NCBI GenBank assembly: GCA_015060485.1
Contig: SUYI01000019.1
Coordinates: 1-64,000, forward strand
Source: Prevotella sp.
Lineage (GTDB): Bacteria; Bacteroidota; Bacteroidia; Bacteroidales; Bacteroidaceae
DNA length: 64,000 nt
Reading direction: 5' to 3'
Numbering within the stretch: the first letter of the stretch is position 1; each line of letters opens with the position of its first letter. The notes beneath the pieces are model-generated. The model saw only the letters and a program-made list of their open reading frames with translations. It was not told the DNA's origin and made no database searches. Shown here in pieces: positions 27,573 through 34,803 of the stretch. A program made the translations under genes and the position numbers.

Positions 27573-28843
27573 TTAATGCGCACCGTCATCGCGTTCTTGT
27601 GAGCGTCAAGCTGTTCGGCTTCTGCCATAAGTTCTACGGCACGACCAATTTGGCGAATGCCCTCTTCCGTCAGATGTTGGAAGGTAATCTTACGGCAGTA
27701 GGAGTCGAGGTTGACACCATTGTAAGCTGTCGCATAACCATGAGTGGGCAGGGTATGGTTGGTGCCGCTGGCATAGTCGCCGGCACTCTCGCAAGCATAG
27801 GGGCCGAGGAATACGCTGCCGGCATTGACGACACGCTCGGCCAGCTGCTCGTAGTCCTTTACCTGCAGGATGAGGTGCTCTGGTGCATAGAGGTTCGAGA
27901 GGGCTATCATCTCGTCGACGGAATCGACGAGCACATAGCAGCTGTTTTCCAGGGCCTTGGCGGCAATCTCCTGACGGGGGAGCAGAGCCAGCTGGCGTTC
28001 AACCTCAGCCTGTACTTCATTCAGCTTCTGCTCAGAGGTAGTAATGAAGAGCACCTGCGAGTCGATGCCGTGTTCTGCCTGCGACAACAGGTCGGCGGCC
28101 ACAAATACGGCATTGGCCGTTTCGTCAGCCAGCACACAGACCTCACTGGGTCCTGCCGGCATGTCGATAGCCACTTCGTCGAGCGATACATGCTGTTTGG
28201 CTGCCATCACATATTGGTTGCCAGGACCGAAAATCTTAAAGACTTTAGGCACGCTTTCCGTACCGTAAGCCATTGCACCGATGGCCTGTACGCCACCAAT
28301 CTTATAGATTTTGCTGACGCCGGCAATGCGTGCAGCCACAAGGATGGCGGGATTTACCTTGCCTTCCTTATTTGGCGGCGTGCAGAGCACAATCTCTTTG
28401 CAGCCGGCAATCTTGGCGGGAGTGGCCAGCATCAATACGGTAGAGAAGAGTGGGGCAGTGCCTCCGGGAATGTAGAGACCAACACGCTCGATGGCAACAC
28501 TCTTCTGCCAGCAAGTGACACCCTCCTGTGTCTTTACCTTCTGGCCTACGAAACGCTGGGAGATGTGGAACACCTTGATGTTATGGTGAGCCAGAATGAT
28601 GGCATCGCGCAATTCGTTGCTGACCAATGTCTCGGCTTCGTCCATCTCTGCTTCGCTGACGGCAAGGTTGGTGAGTTCGGCCTTGTCGAACTTCAACTCA
28701 TACTCGCGTACAGCCTCGTCGCCACGCTGCCTGATATCAGCCAGTACGGTACTCACCGTCTCGTTGAGCTTCGTCAGGTCAAGACGCGGACGAGCGGTAA
28801 TCTCGCCCCACTGTTCCCGTTTCGGATTTCTATATATTTTCAT
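27551..28843 (-). CDS. hisD: Histidinol dehydrogenase
   Basis: 430 residues. Two-step NAD-dependent oxidation of histidinol to histidine. Recognised by GGTAPLFSTVLMLATPAKIAG, GPGNQYV, the AGPSEVCVLAD stretch and the zinc/catalytic region SGTNHTLPTHGYA. Its last residues are encoded by the heptamer repeat that continues up to hisC. Between hisG and hisD lies a 40-nt heptamer repeat with no room for other signals. Spacing and order indicate one operon. Confidence 0.96.
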   Translation of the reverse strand: MKIYRNPKREQWGEITARPRLDLTKLNETVSTVLADIRQRGDEAVREYELKFDKAELTNLAVSEAEMDEAETLVSNELRDAIILAHHNIKVFHISQRFVGQKVKTQEGVTCWQKSVAIERVGLYIPGGTAPLFSTVLMLATPAKIAGCKEIVLCTPPNKEGKVNPAILVAARIAGVSKIYKIGGVQAIGAMAYGTESVPKVFKIFGPGNQYVMAAKQHVSLDEVAIDMPAGPSEVCVLADETANAVFVAADLLSQAEHGIDSQVLFITTSEQKLNEVQAEVERQLALLPRQEIAAKALENSCYVLVDSVDEMIALSNLYAPEHLILQVKDYEQLAERVVNAGSVFLGPYACESAGDYASGTNHTLPTHGYATAYNGVNLDSYCRKITFQHLTEEGIRQIGRAVELMAEAEQLDAHKNAMTVRIKSLNIDL

Positions 28844-28887
28844 TTCTCTTACCTCTTACTTCTTACTTCTTACCTCTCACCTCTTAA
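28844..28887 (-). repeat. Heptamer repeat (AAGAGGT)n before hisD
   Basis: The coding strand reads AAGAGGT-GAGAGGT-AAGAAGT-AAGAAGT-AAGAGGT-AAGAGAA directly before the hisD ATG. The complementary strand (ACCTCTT) is the heptamer family found in frame in three proteins. Confidence 0.9.
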
Positions 28888-29735
28888 AGAATCATCTTTT
28901 CGATGGGAGTCACCAAGATACCCTGGGCACCCATTTCCTTCAGTTTGCCGATAATCTCCCAGAAACGCTTCTGGTCGAGCACCGTGTGAACAGAGCACCA
29001 CTCCTCGTCAGCCAGGGGAATAATCGTGGGACTCTTCAGACCCGGAAGTACGTTGATGATTTCCTGCAGGCGAGCCTTCGGGGCATTCATGCGAACGTAT
29101 TTCTTGTCCTCTGCATCCTTGACAGCCTTGAAGCGGAAAAGCATCTCGTCGAGTGTGGCACGCTTGTCCGCACTCATGTTCTTGTTGCCAATAAGCAGGG
29201 CCTCGCTCTTCATCACCACCTCTACCTCGCGCAGGTTATTGCTGACCAGCGTAGAGCCAGAAGACACGATGTCGAAGATACCGTCGGCCAGTCCGATGCC
29301 CGGACTGATTTCTACAGATCCCGTGATGACGTGAATCTCGCAGTCGACGCCCTGCTGCTTCATATAGTCGCGCAGGATGTTGGGATACGAGGTGGCAATC
29401 TTCTTGCCATTAAACCATTGGACACCATGATATTCAATCTCCTTGGGAATGGCCAGCGACAGACGGCACTGCGAGAAGCCGAGGCGTGAGATGATGTCAG
29501 CATCCTCACCACGCTCTACGAATTCGTTCTCACCCACCACGCCGATGTCGGCTACACCGCTGGCGACGCTCTGTGGGATGTCGTCGTCGCGCAGATAGAG
29601 CACTTCCAATGGGAAGTTGCCCGACTGTACCAGCAAGGTACGCTTCGAGGCACTTATCTTGATGTCTGCTTCAGCAAGCAGGTTCATGGTGTCTTCATAC
29701 AGACGACCTTTTGATTGTACGGCAATTCTTAACAT
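28884..29735 (-). CDS. hisG: ATP phosphoribosyltransferase, long form
   Basis: 283 residues: catalytic domain plus the C-terminal ACT-like regulatory domain, the long form that works without HisZ and is feedback-inhibited by histidine. First committed step of histidine synthesis. Motifs: MLRIAVQSKGRLYEDTM at the start, DIGVVGENEFVE, and the PRPP-binding stretch DGIFDIVSSGSTL. The start at 29735 was chosen over an in-frame ATG 39 bp upstream that lies in the spacer before the FHA gene. First gene of the his cluster; 28 bp after the FHA gene on the same strand, so cotranscription with it is possible. Confidence 0.95.
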   Translation of the reverse strand: MLRIAVQSKGRLYEDTMNLLAEADIKISASKRTLLVQSGNFPLEVLYLRDDDIPQSVASGVADIGVVGENEFVERGEDADIISRLGFSQCRLSLAIPKEIEYHGVQWFNGKKIATSYPNILRDYMKQQGVDCEIHVITGSVEISPGIGLADGIFDIVSSGSTLVSNNLREVEVVMKSEALLIGNKNMSADKRATLDEMLFRFKAVKDAEDKKYVRMNAPKARLQEIINVLPGLKSPTIIPLADEEWCSVHTVLDQKRFWEIIGKLKEMGAQGILVTPIEKMIL

Positions 29736-29763
29736 AATCTTGATATCTAATCCATTATTACTT

Positions 29764-30315
29764 TTATTCTTCATTCTCTACCGTCCGCAACAAAATGCTC
29801 GTAGCTCCCAGCGTAAACAAGGTGCCGTCGTCGATGATGCGGCGTTCGCGGGGTGTCAGCTCAACATTATCCACAAACGTTCCCGTATTGCTGTTGTTGT
29901 CGGACAGCGTATAACGCAACTGCCCACGCTTGTCGCGACTGACGGTGATGGTGCAGTGGTTCAGGTCGACGCTGGGGTCGACAGTCTCGAAAGGCGTGTT
30001 GATGGGATTGCCCTTCTGGTAACGCCCGATGACGTTGTCGCCCATGTGTAGGGGAATAATCTGTTTGTAGTGGAACACATTCTCGATGACGACAATGCTT
30101 CCGCAGGGAGCCTCTTCGGATGAACGCTCGCCGGAGTCGTCGTTCAATTCAGCATTCTCCTGTTTCTGGGTATTGCGCAACTTCGAGACGCCAATGCGGA
30201 TTCCAAACTCTTTTCCGCACTGGTCGCACTTAAACACCAACGACTGACCAGCAGTATACTTGGTCTCGTCGAACGTGATGTAGTTGTCGCACTTGGGGCA
30301 TCTTACACGCTTCAT
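29764..30315 (-). CDS. Zinc-ribbon and FHA domain protein
   Basis: 183 residues. The N-terminus is a zinc ribbon with C6-C9 and C30-C33 (MKRVRCPKCDNYITF). After a charged linker (about 48-68), a forkhead-associated domain (about 75-180) shows NVIGRYQKGN, DLNHCTITV and SNTGTFVDN, the usual FHA fingerprint for binding phosphothreonine peptides. Probably cytosolic; partner kinase not in the window. It lies between the SPOR-domain gene (14 bp upstream) and hisG. Confidence 0.88.
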   Translation of the reverse strand: MKRVRCPKCDNYITFDETKYTAGQSLVFKCDQCGKEFGIRIGVSKLRNTQKQENAELNDDSGERSSEEAPCGSIVVIENVFHYKQIIPLHMGDNVIGRYQKGNPINTPFETVDPSVDLNHCTITVSRDKRGQLRYTLSDNNSNTGTFVDNVELTPRERRIIDDGTLFTLGATSILLRTVENEE

Positions 30316-30329
30316 GATTTATATAATTT

Positions 30330-31406
30330 CTATGCAGATTTCTTATAAACCCAAGCCTCGGCAAATTCATCGTTCTTACTCAGCTTGTTCAAATGTCGGT
30401 AAGCCTCGGCCTCGGATTCGTAAGAACCGTAGATGACGCGTACGATATGGTTATGGATATAGACCTCGGCATCCTTCATGCCACGGGTCTTTAGCTGTTC
30501 AACATAGTACTCAGCATTGCTTAGCTTGACCTGACTGGCCAAGACGATACAATAGGTAGAAGCTGATGGAACGTCAGACTTGGCATTTTGTTGCTTGGAA
30601 TTTTCAGAAGGTTCGGGAACTTCTGTATTTTCGGCAGTTTCTGACTTCTCCTTATTCTCAGCAATCGTCTTTTGTTCTACGATGGGCTGTGCTGGAGCCA
30701 TGTTGGTATCTTTCGGCATCAGCTTCGTCAGGAGGTTGCCCTGCAGGTTACTCATAGCTGTAGTTCCGAGGTCGCTGTTGGCAATAGGTGTTGCCATCAG
30801 GAAGAAAGCAACCACAGCAGCAGCTACGGCAACGGCATTGCGAATCCACGACAGCTTAATCTGTATGGCACGTTCTTCCTTCTCCTCTTCAGTGTCAATG
30901 AATTCCAACAGGGTGGGGTCTTTGGGAAGTTCGGCCTCAATGGGGGCCAATGCAGCGTTCCCTGCGAGTCTGGCTTTGCGGGCATCCTTCAGCGTGGGGA
31001 ATTCACAAGCGCTAAGTCCGTAGAATTCCGGAGACAGGATGCCTGCCTCACAAGGCTCGAACTCGATGTTGCCGTCGCTGTTGACACGCAGCGTACCAAT
31101 GTTCTCCAAAGTATAGTAGCCCTCCTCGCTGAGCACCTGCTTCATCTCGTCGACTTCACTCTCGATACGTCGCAAAGCCTCTGGGTAACTGATGTCAAGC
31201 GCATTGATATACGACTGGACAAGCAACGAATCGTTGATGCGCAACTGAGGATTAAAACCCAGTGTGCGCATTGGGGGGAGCAACATGTGGTCTTCCTGTT
31301 CGTAGTGGGATACAACCTGATGTGCTACAAAGCCTCCAAAATCGGGAACGATGACGCAATCATTGTCCAGAAGAAGTATTTCAATATGTCTTTGTAATTC
31401 AATCAC
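30330..31406 (-). CDS. HU-CCDC81 and SPOR domain protein, GTG start
   Basis: 358 residues. N-terminal HU-CCDC81-type domains (about 1-120, starting IELQRHIEILLLDNDCVIVP then DFGGFVAHQ), a membrane segment (about 200-222), a disordered linker, and a C-terminal SPOR domain (about 290-355) that binds denuded peptidoglycan at division sites. The only ATG upstream in frame (31442) precedes the promoter. The GTG at 31406 aligns with the conserved family start. The -7 element ends 6 bp before it, so the mRNA may be nearly leaderless. Confidence 0.85.
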   Translation of the reverse strand: MIELQRHIEILLLDNDCVIVPDFGGFVAHQVVSHYEQEDHMLLPPMRTLGFNPQLRINDSLLVQSYINALDISYPEALRRIESEVDEMKQVLSEEGYYTLENIGTLRVNSDGNIEFEPCEAGILSPEFYGLSACEFPTLKDARKARLAGNAALAPIEAELPKDPTLLEFIDTEEEKEERAIQIKLSWIRNAVAVAAAVVAFFLMATPIANSDLGTTAMSNLQGNLLTKLMPKDTNMAPAQPIVEQKTIAENKEKSETAENTEVPEPSENSKQQNAKSDVPSASTYCIVLASQVKLSNAEYYVEQLKTRGMKDAEVYIHNHIVRVIYGSYESEAEAYRHLNKLSKNDEFAEAWVYKKSA

Positions 31407-31411
31407 GACTG

Positions 31412-31443
31412 CAAAGGTACGAATAAGCGAGCAAAAAACCAAA
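31412..31443 (-). promoter_or_regulatory. Promoter of the SPOR gene
   Basis: Minus-strand TACCTTTG (31412-31419) with TTTG (31440-31443) 20 bp upstream. The GTG start codon lies about 6 bp downstream. Confidence 0.8.
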
Positions 31444-31449
31444 TTTTAT

Positions 31450-31480
31450 TTTGGGTTTTTCGTTTTTTTTCTTACCTTTG
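31450..31480 (+). promoter_or_regulatory. Promoter of the DUF4738 gene
   Basis: TTTG (31450-31453) and TACCTTTG (31473-31480), 19 bp apart. Confidence 0.8.
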
Positions 31481-31527
31481 CAAGCAGAAAGTGCTTTAAG
31501 CCGAAATAGAGGCGACAAGAAAAATAT

Positions 31528-32325
31528 ATGAATAAGGTATTATACCATATTATAATTGGGGCTGTGCTGGCCTTTGTTTTGTCTGGTTGTGGACAGCAGA
31601 AATCTGTTGCTGAGCAGAAGGAGAGCACTGAGGCCAAGAAATTGCTGCAAGGTGTATGGCTGGAGGAAGATAGTGAGACGCCTGTGTTCCAAATGAAGGG
31701 CGATTCAGTTTACTATGCTGACTCTACGTCAATGCCTGCCCGTTTCCGGGTGATAGGCGATACGCTATATATCGGTTCCGAATACCGTTATTTCATCGAG
31801 AAACATACAAATCATCTGTTGTGGTTCCGCAATCAGAATGGTGAACTGGTGAAATTCGTGAAGAGTGACGATGCTGAAATGAAGGATGAGATAGAACAGC
31901 AGAAGCCTCAGATCCTGAGTCTCAATAAGGTGTTGAAGCGTGACACGGTAGTGTTTTACGACAGTCAGCGCTATCACCTCTATGTGGCTATTAATCCCAC
32001 CCGTTATAAAGTTACGCGCCCAGCCATTAATGAAGATGGTATGGAGGTGGAGAATGTGTATTATGACAACATCATCCACTTGAGCATTTTCCAGGGTAGT
32101 ACTCAGCTTTTCTCGCGCGATTTCCGAAAGCAGCAATATGCTGAAAAGGTGCCTGCTCAGATTCTGCAATCGTCAATATTGAACAATATGGAGTTCACCA
32201 AGGTTGATGCCAACGGTTTCCATTTCAATGTGTCAGTTTGTGTACCCGACGATGCCAGCTGTTATCTCATCGACCAGATGGTATCCTTCAGCGGGAAACC
32301 GTCCGTTAAACTGCTTGAATATTGA
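31528..32325 (+). CDS. DUF4738 lipoprotein
   Basis: 265 residues. Lipoprotein signal with lipobox VLSGC (Cys21). The rest fits DUF4738, a Bacteroidales family of unknown function: GVWLEEDSETPVFQMKGDSV, a central acidic helix, then a beta-rich half with INPTRYKVTRPAI. Its stop codon TGA overlaps the TTG start of the nitrilase gene, so the two are coupled. Confidence 0.85.
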   Translation: MNKVLYHIIIGAVLAFVLSGCGQQKSVAEQKESTEAKKLLQGVWLEEDSETPVFQMKGDSVYYADSTSMPARFRVIGDTLYIGSEYRYFIEKHTNHLLWFRNQNGELVKFVKSDDAEMKDEIEQQKPQILSLNKVLKRDTVVFYDSQRYHLYVAINPTRYKVTRPAINEDGMEVENVYYDNIIHLSIFQGSTQLFSRDFRKQQYAEKVPAQILQSSILNNMEFTKVDANGFHFNVSVCVPDDASCYLIDQMVSFSGKPSVKLLEY

Positions 32326-33089
32326 AAGTAACACTTCTCCAGACCGATATCCGCTGGGCTCAGCCTGAAGAAAACATTCGTGAGGCCGGCAGACTGTTCG
32401 CCGAGGCAGAACGCAGCGATTTGTACGTCTTGCCCGAGATGTGGAGCACGGGGTTTGCTACCAAGCCTCATGGTATTGCTGCCGACGAAGCATCGAATCC
32501 CGCATTGGCGTGGATGAAAGACACCGCCCAGAGACACAATTGTGCCATTACGGGTAGTCTGGCTGTGAAATTGGACGATGGCACATTCCGCAATCGTCAC
32601 TATTTTGTCGACGGACGGAACGACAGCGTATCATTTTACGATAAACATCATCTTTTCACTTTCGGACACGAAAACGAGTTCTACACGCCTGGTCAGAATC
32701 ATACCATCGTCGAATACGCCGGATTCCGCGTATTGCTGTTGACCTGCTACGACCTGCGCTTCCCGTGTTGGAGCCGTTATGCGGATGCCCTGAACTACGA
32801 TGTTATCGTGTTGGTGGCCAACTGGCCGGAAAGCCGCCAGTCGGCTTGGCAGTTGCTGACTCGAGCCCGTGCACTGGAGAATCAGAGCTATCTGGTGGCC
32901 TGTAATCGGGTAGGAGAAGACCAGCATTGCCACTATGCGGGCTGTTCCGTTGTAGTCGACGCTTATGGTAAAGCACTGGCTCAGTGTCATAAGAATAAGG
33001 TAGAGAGTCTGACGGTTACTTTGGATTTTGCGGAGTTACAACGTCGTCGTACCAAATTCCGCGTACTCGACGACAGAGATATTCTTTAA
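32322..33089 (+). CDS. Nitrilase-family amidohydrolase (omega-amidase type), TTG start
   Basis: 255 residues. Catalytic triad of the carbon-nitrogen hydrolases: Glu39 (VLPEMWSTGF), Lys108 (YDKHHLF) and Cys142 (LLTCYDLRFP). Length and motifs match YafV-like omega-amidases that clear 2-oxoglutaramate-type compounds. The first in-frame ATG lies within the active-site motif, so TTG at 32322 (overlapping the upstream TGA as TTGA) is the only sensible start; MKVTLLQTDIRW then matches the family N-terminus. Confidence 0.9.
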   Translation: MKVTLLQTDIRWAQPEENIREAGRLFAEAERSDLYVLPEMWSTGFATKPHGIAADEASNPALAWMKDTAQRHNCAITGSLAVKLDDGTFRNRHYFVDGRNDSVSFYDKHHLFTFGHENEFYTPGQNHTIVEYAGFRVLLLTCYDLRFPCWSRYADALNYDVIVLVANWPESRQSAWQLLTRARALENQSYLVACNRVGEDQHCHYAGCSVVVDAYGKALAQCHKNKVESLTVTLDFAELQRRRTKFRVLDDRDIL

Positions 33090-33102
33090 TTAAACATGAA
33101 AT

Positions 33103-33120
33103 AATAGTTGCCGCACTATT
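33103..33120 (+). terminator. Weak terminator hairpin
   Basis: AATAGT and ACTATT form a 6-bp stem shortly after the nitrilase stop. Confidence 0.4.
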
Positions 33121-33152
33121 TATTCGTGAAATTCGTGAAATTCGTGGTTAAA
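33121..33152 (+). repeat. ATTCGTGAA tandem repeat
   Basis: Three units, ATTCGTGAA-ATTCGTGAA-ATTCGTGGT. This resembles the CGTGAAATCCG wording of the inverted repeat at 26410-26494. Confidence 0.7.
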
Positions 33153-33164
33153 AAGAATGAAAAG

Positions 33165-33196
33165 TTTGCAAATCTCGCAAGCTTTTCGTAACTTTG
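33165..33196 (+). promoter_or_regulatory. Promoter of the DUF4301 gene
   Basis: TTTG (33165-33168) and TAACTTTG (33189-33196), 20 bp apart. Confidence 0.8.
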
Positions 33197-33231
33197 CCGG
33201 ATATATTCAAACTAATCAAAACGAACGAATT

Positions 33232-34749
33232 ATGTTATCACAGCAAGACCTGAAACAGTTGGCTCAGAAAGGGATTTCTGAGGCACAGATCGAGAGACAA
33301 TTAGGTGAGTTTAAAACGGGTTTCCCATTCTTGAAGTTAGAGGCTGCCGCAGCTATCGGCAAGGGCATCGTGGCTCCTGCTGAGGCAGAGCGCAAGGCTT
33401 ATGTCGAGGCTTGGCAACAGTACAAGGCCGGTGGCAAGAAGGTGGTGAAGTTTGTTCCTGCCTCTGGTGCAGCCAGCCGTATGTTCAAGGACATGTTTGC
33501 TTTTGTCGATGCAGACTACGACGTACCTACCACCGATTTCGAGAAGAAGTATTTTGACAATATCGAGAAGTTCGCCTTCTACGGTGAACTCGATGCAGCC
33601 TGTCAGAAGAACAATGGCAAGGGCATTAAAGCGCTCATTGCCGAGGGCAACTACAAAGCCGTTGCTGCCAACATGCTGAAGGCTGAGGGACTGAACTACG
33701 GTCAGCTGCCCAAGGGCCTGTTGCTGTTCCACAGCTATGCCGAGGGTCCCCGTACTCCGATGGAGGAACATTTGGTGGAAGGTGCCCTGTATGCTGCATC
33801 GAATGGCGAGGCTCATGTGCATTTCACCGTTTCGCACGAGCACATGGATCTGTTCAAGGCCAAGGTGGCTCAGAAGGCTGACATGTATGCCAAGAAGTAT
33901 GGCATCAAGTATGACATCTCGTTCTCTGAGCAGAAACCCTCGACAGACACCATCGCTGCCAATCCTGATGGCACACCGTTCCGCAATTCCGATGGTTCGC
34001 TGTTGTTCCGTCCTGGTGGACACGGTGCTCTGATTGAGAACCTGAACGAGATAGTGGCTGACGTCATCTTTGTGAAGAACATCGATAACGTGGTGCCCGA
34101 CCGTTTGAAGGAAGATACCGTCGAGTGGAAGCAGGTGATTGCTGGTGTGTTGGTGACGTTGCAGCAGAAGGCCTTCGAGTATCTGCGTCTGTTGGATACC
34201 GGCAAGTATACGCACGAGCAGATTGAAGAGATGATTCGTTTTGTGCAGCAAGACCTGTGCTGTCGCAAGGCTGACATCAAGGAACTGGAAGATGCCGAAC
34301 TGGTTATCTATCTGCGCAACAAGTTGAACCGACCCATGCGTGTCTGTGGCGTCGTGAAGAATGTGGGTGAGCCTGGTGGCGGCCCGTTCTTGACCTATAA
34401 TCAGGATGGCACAGTCAGCCTGCAGATTCTGGAGTCGTCGCAGATTGACAAGTCGAACAAGGAATATATGGAGATGTTCACCAAGGGTACGCACTTCAAT
34501 CCCGTCGACCTCGTCTGTGCTGTGAAGGACTACAAGGGTAATGCCTTCGACCTGCCGAAGTATGTGGATCCGACGACGGGCTTCATTTCTCAGAAGTCGA
34601 AGAGCGGCAAGGAACTGCAGGCACTCGAGTTGCCCGGACTGTGGAATGGTGCCATGAGCGACTGGTCGACCATCTTCGTCGAGGTGCCCCTCTCTACTTT
34701 CAATCCCGTGAAGACTGTCAACGACCTGCTTCGTGATCAGCACCAGTAA
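33232..34749 (+). CDS. DUF4301 domain-containing protein
   Basis: 505 residues covering the whole DUF4301 family, which is common in Bacteroidetes and has no known function. Features include VKFVPASGAASRMFKDMF, LLLFHSYAEGPRTPMEEHL, LLFRPGGHGALIENLNEI and RVCGVVKNVGEPGGGPF, which resemble nucleotide-sugar pyrophosphorylase-type loops. No signal peptide; cytosolic. An in-frame ATG at 33157 lies upstream of the promoter and is rejected. The gene is alone. Confidence 0.88.
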   Translation: MLSQQDLKQLAQKGISEAQIERQLGEFKTGFPFLKLEAAAAIGKGIVAPAEAERKAYVEAWQQYKAGGKKVVKFVPASGAASRMFKDMFAFVDADYDVPTTDFEKKYFDNIEKFAFYGELDAACQKNNGKGIKALIAEGNYKAVAANMLKAEGLNYGQLPKGLLLFHSYAEGPRTPMEEHLVEGALYAASNGEAHVHFTVSHEHMDLFKAKVAQKADMYAKKYGIKYDISFSEQKPSTDTIAANPDGTPFRNSDGSLLFRPGGHGALIENLNEIVADVIFVKNIDNVVPDRLKEDTVEWKQVIAGVLVTLQQKAFEYLRLLDTGKYTHEQIEEMIRFVQQDLCCRKADIKELEDAELVIYLRNKLNRPMRVCGVVKNVGEPGGGPFLTYNQDGTVSLQILESSQIDKSNKEYMEMFTKGTHFNPVDLVCAVKDYKGNAFDLPKYVDPTTGFISQKSKSGKELQALELPGLWNGAMSDWSTIFVEVPLSTFNPVKTVNDLLRDQHQ

Positions 34750-34803
34750 AGTTGACAGTTATTAGTTGACAATTGACAATTCAAAGTTCAATGTTCAAAG
34801 TTC
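34750..34803 (+). repeat. Heptamer repeats TTGACAA and TTCAAAG
   Basis: Runs of TTGACAA then TTCAAAG-TTCAATG-TTCAAAG-TTCAAAG. The ATG in TTCAATG (34791) is the likely start codon of the peptidase. Confidence 0.85.

Noticed and set aside
33337..34743. 468-codon minus-strand frame
   Set aside because: Antisense shadow of the DUF4301 gene without its own promoter.
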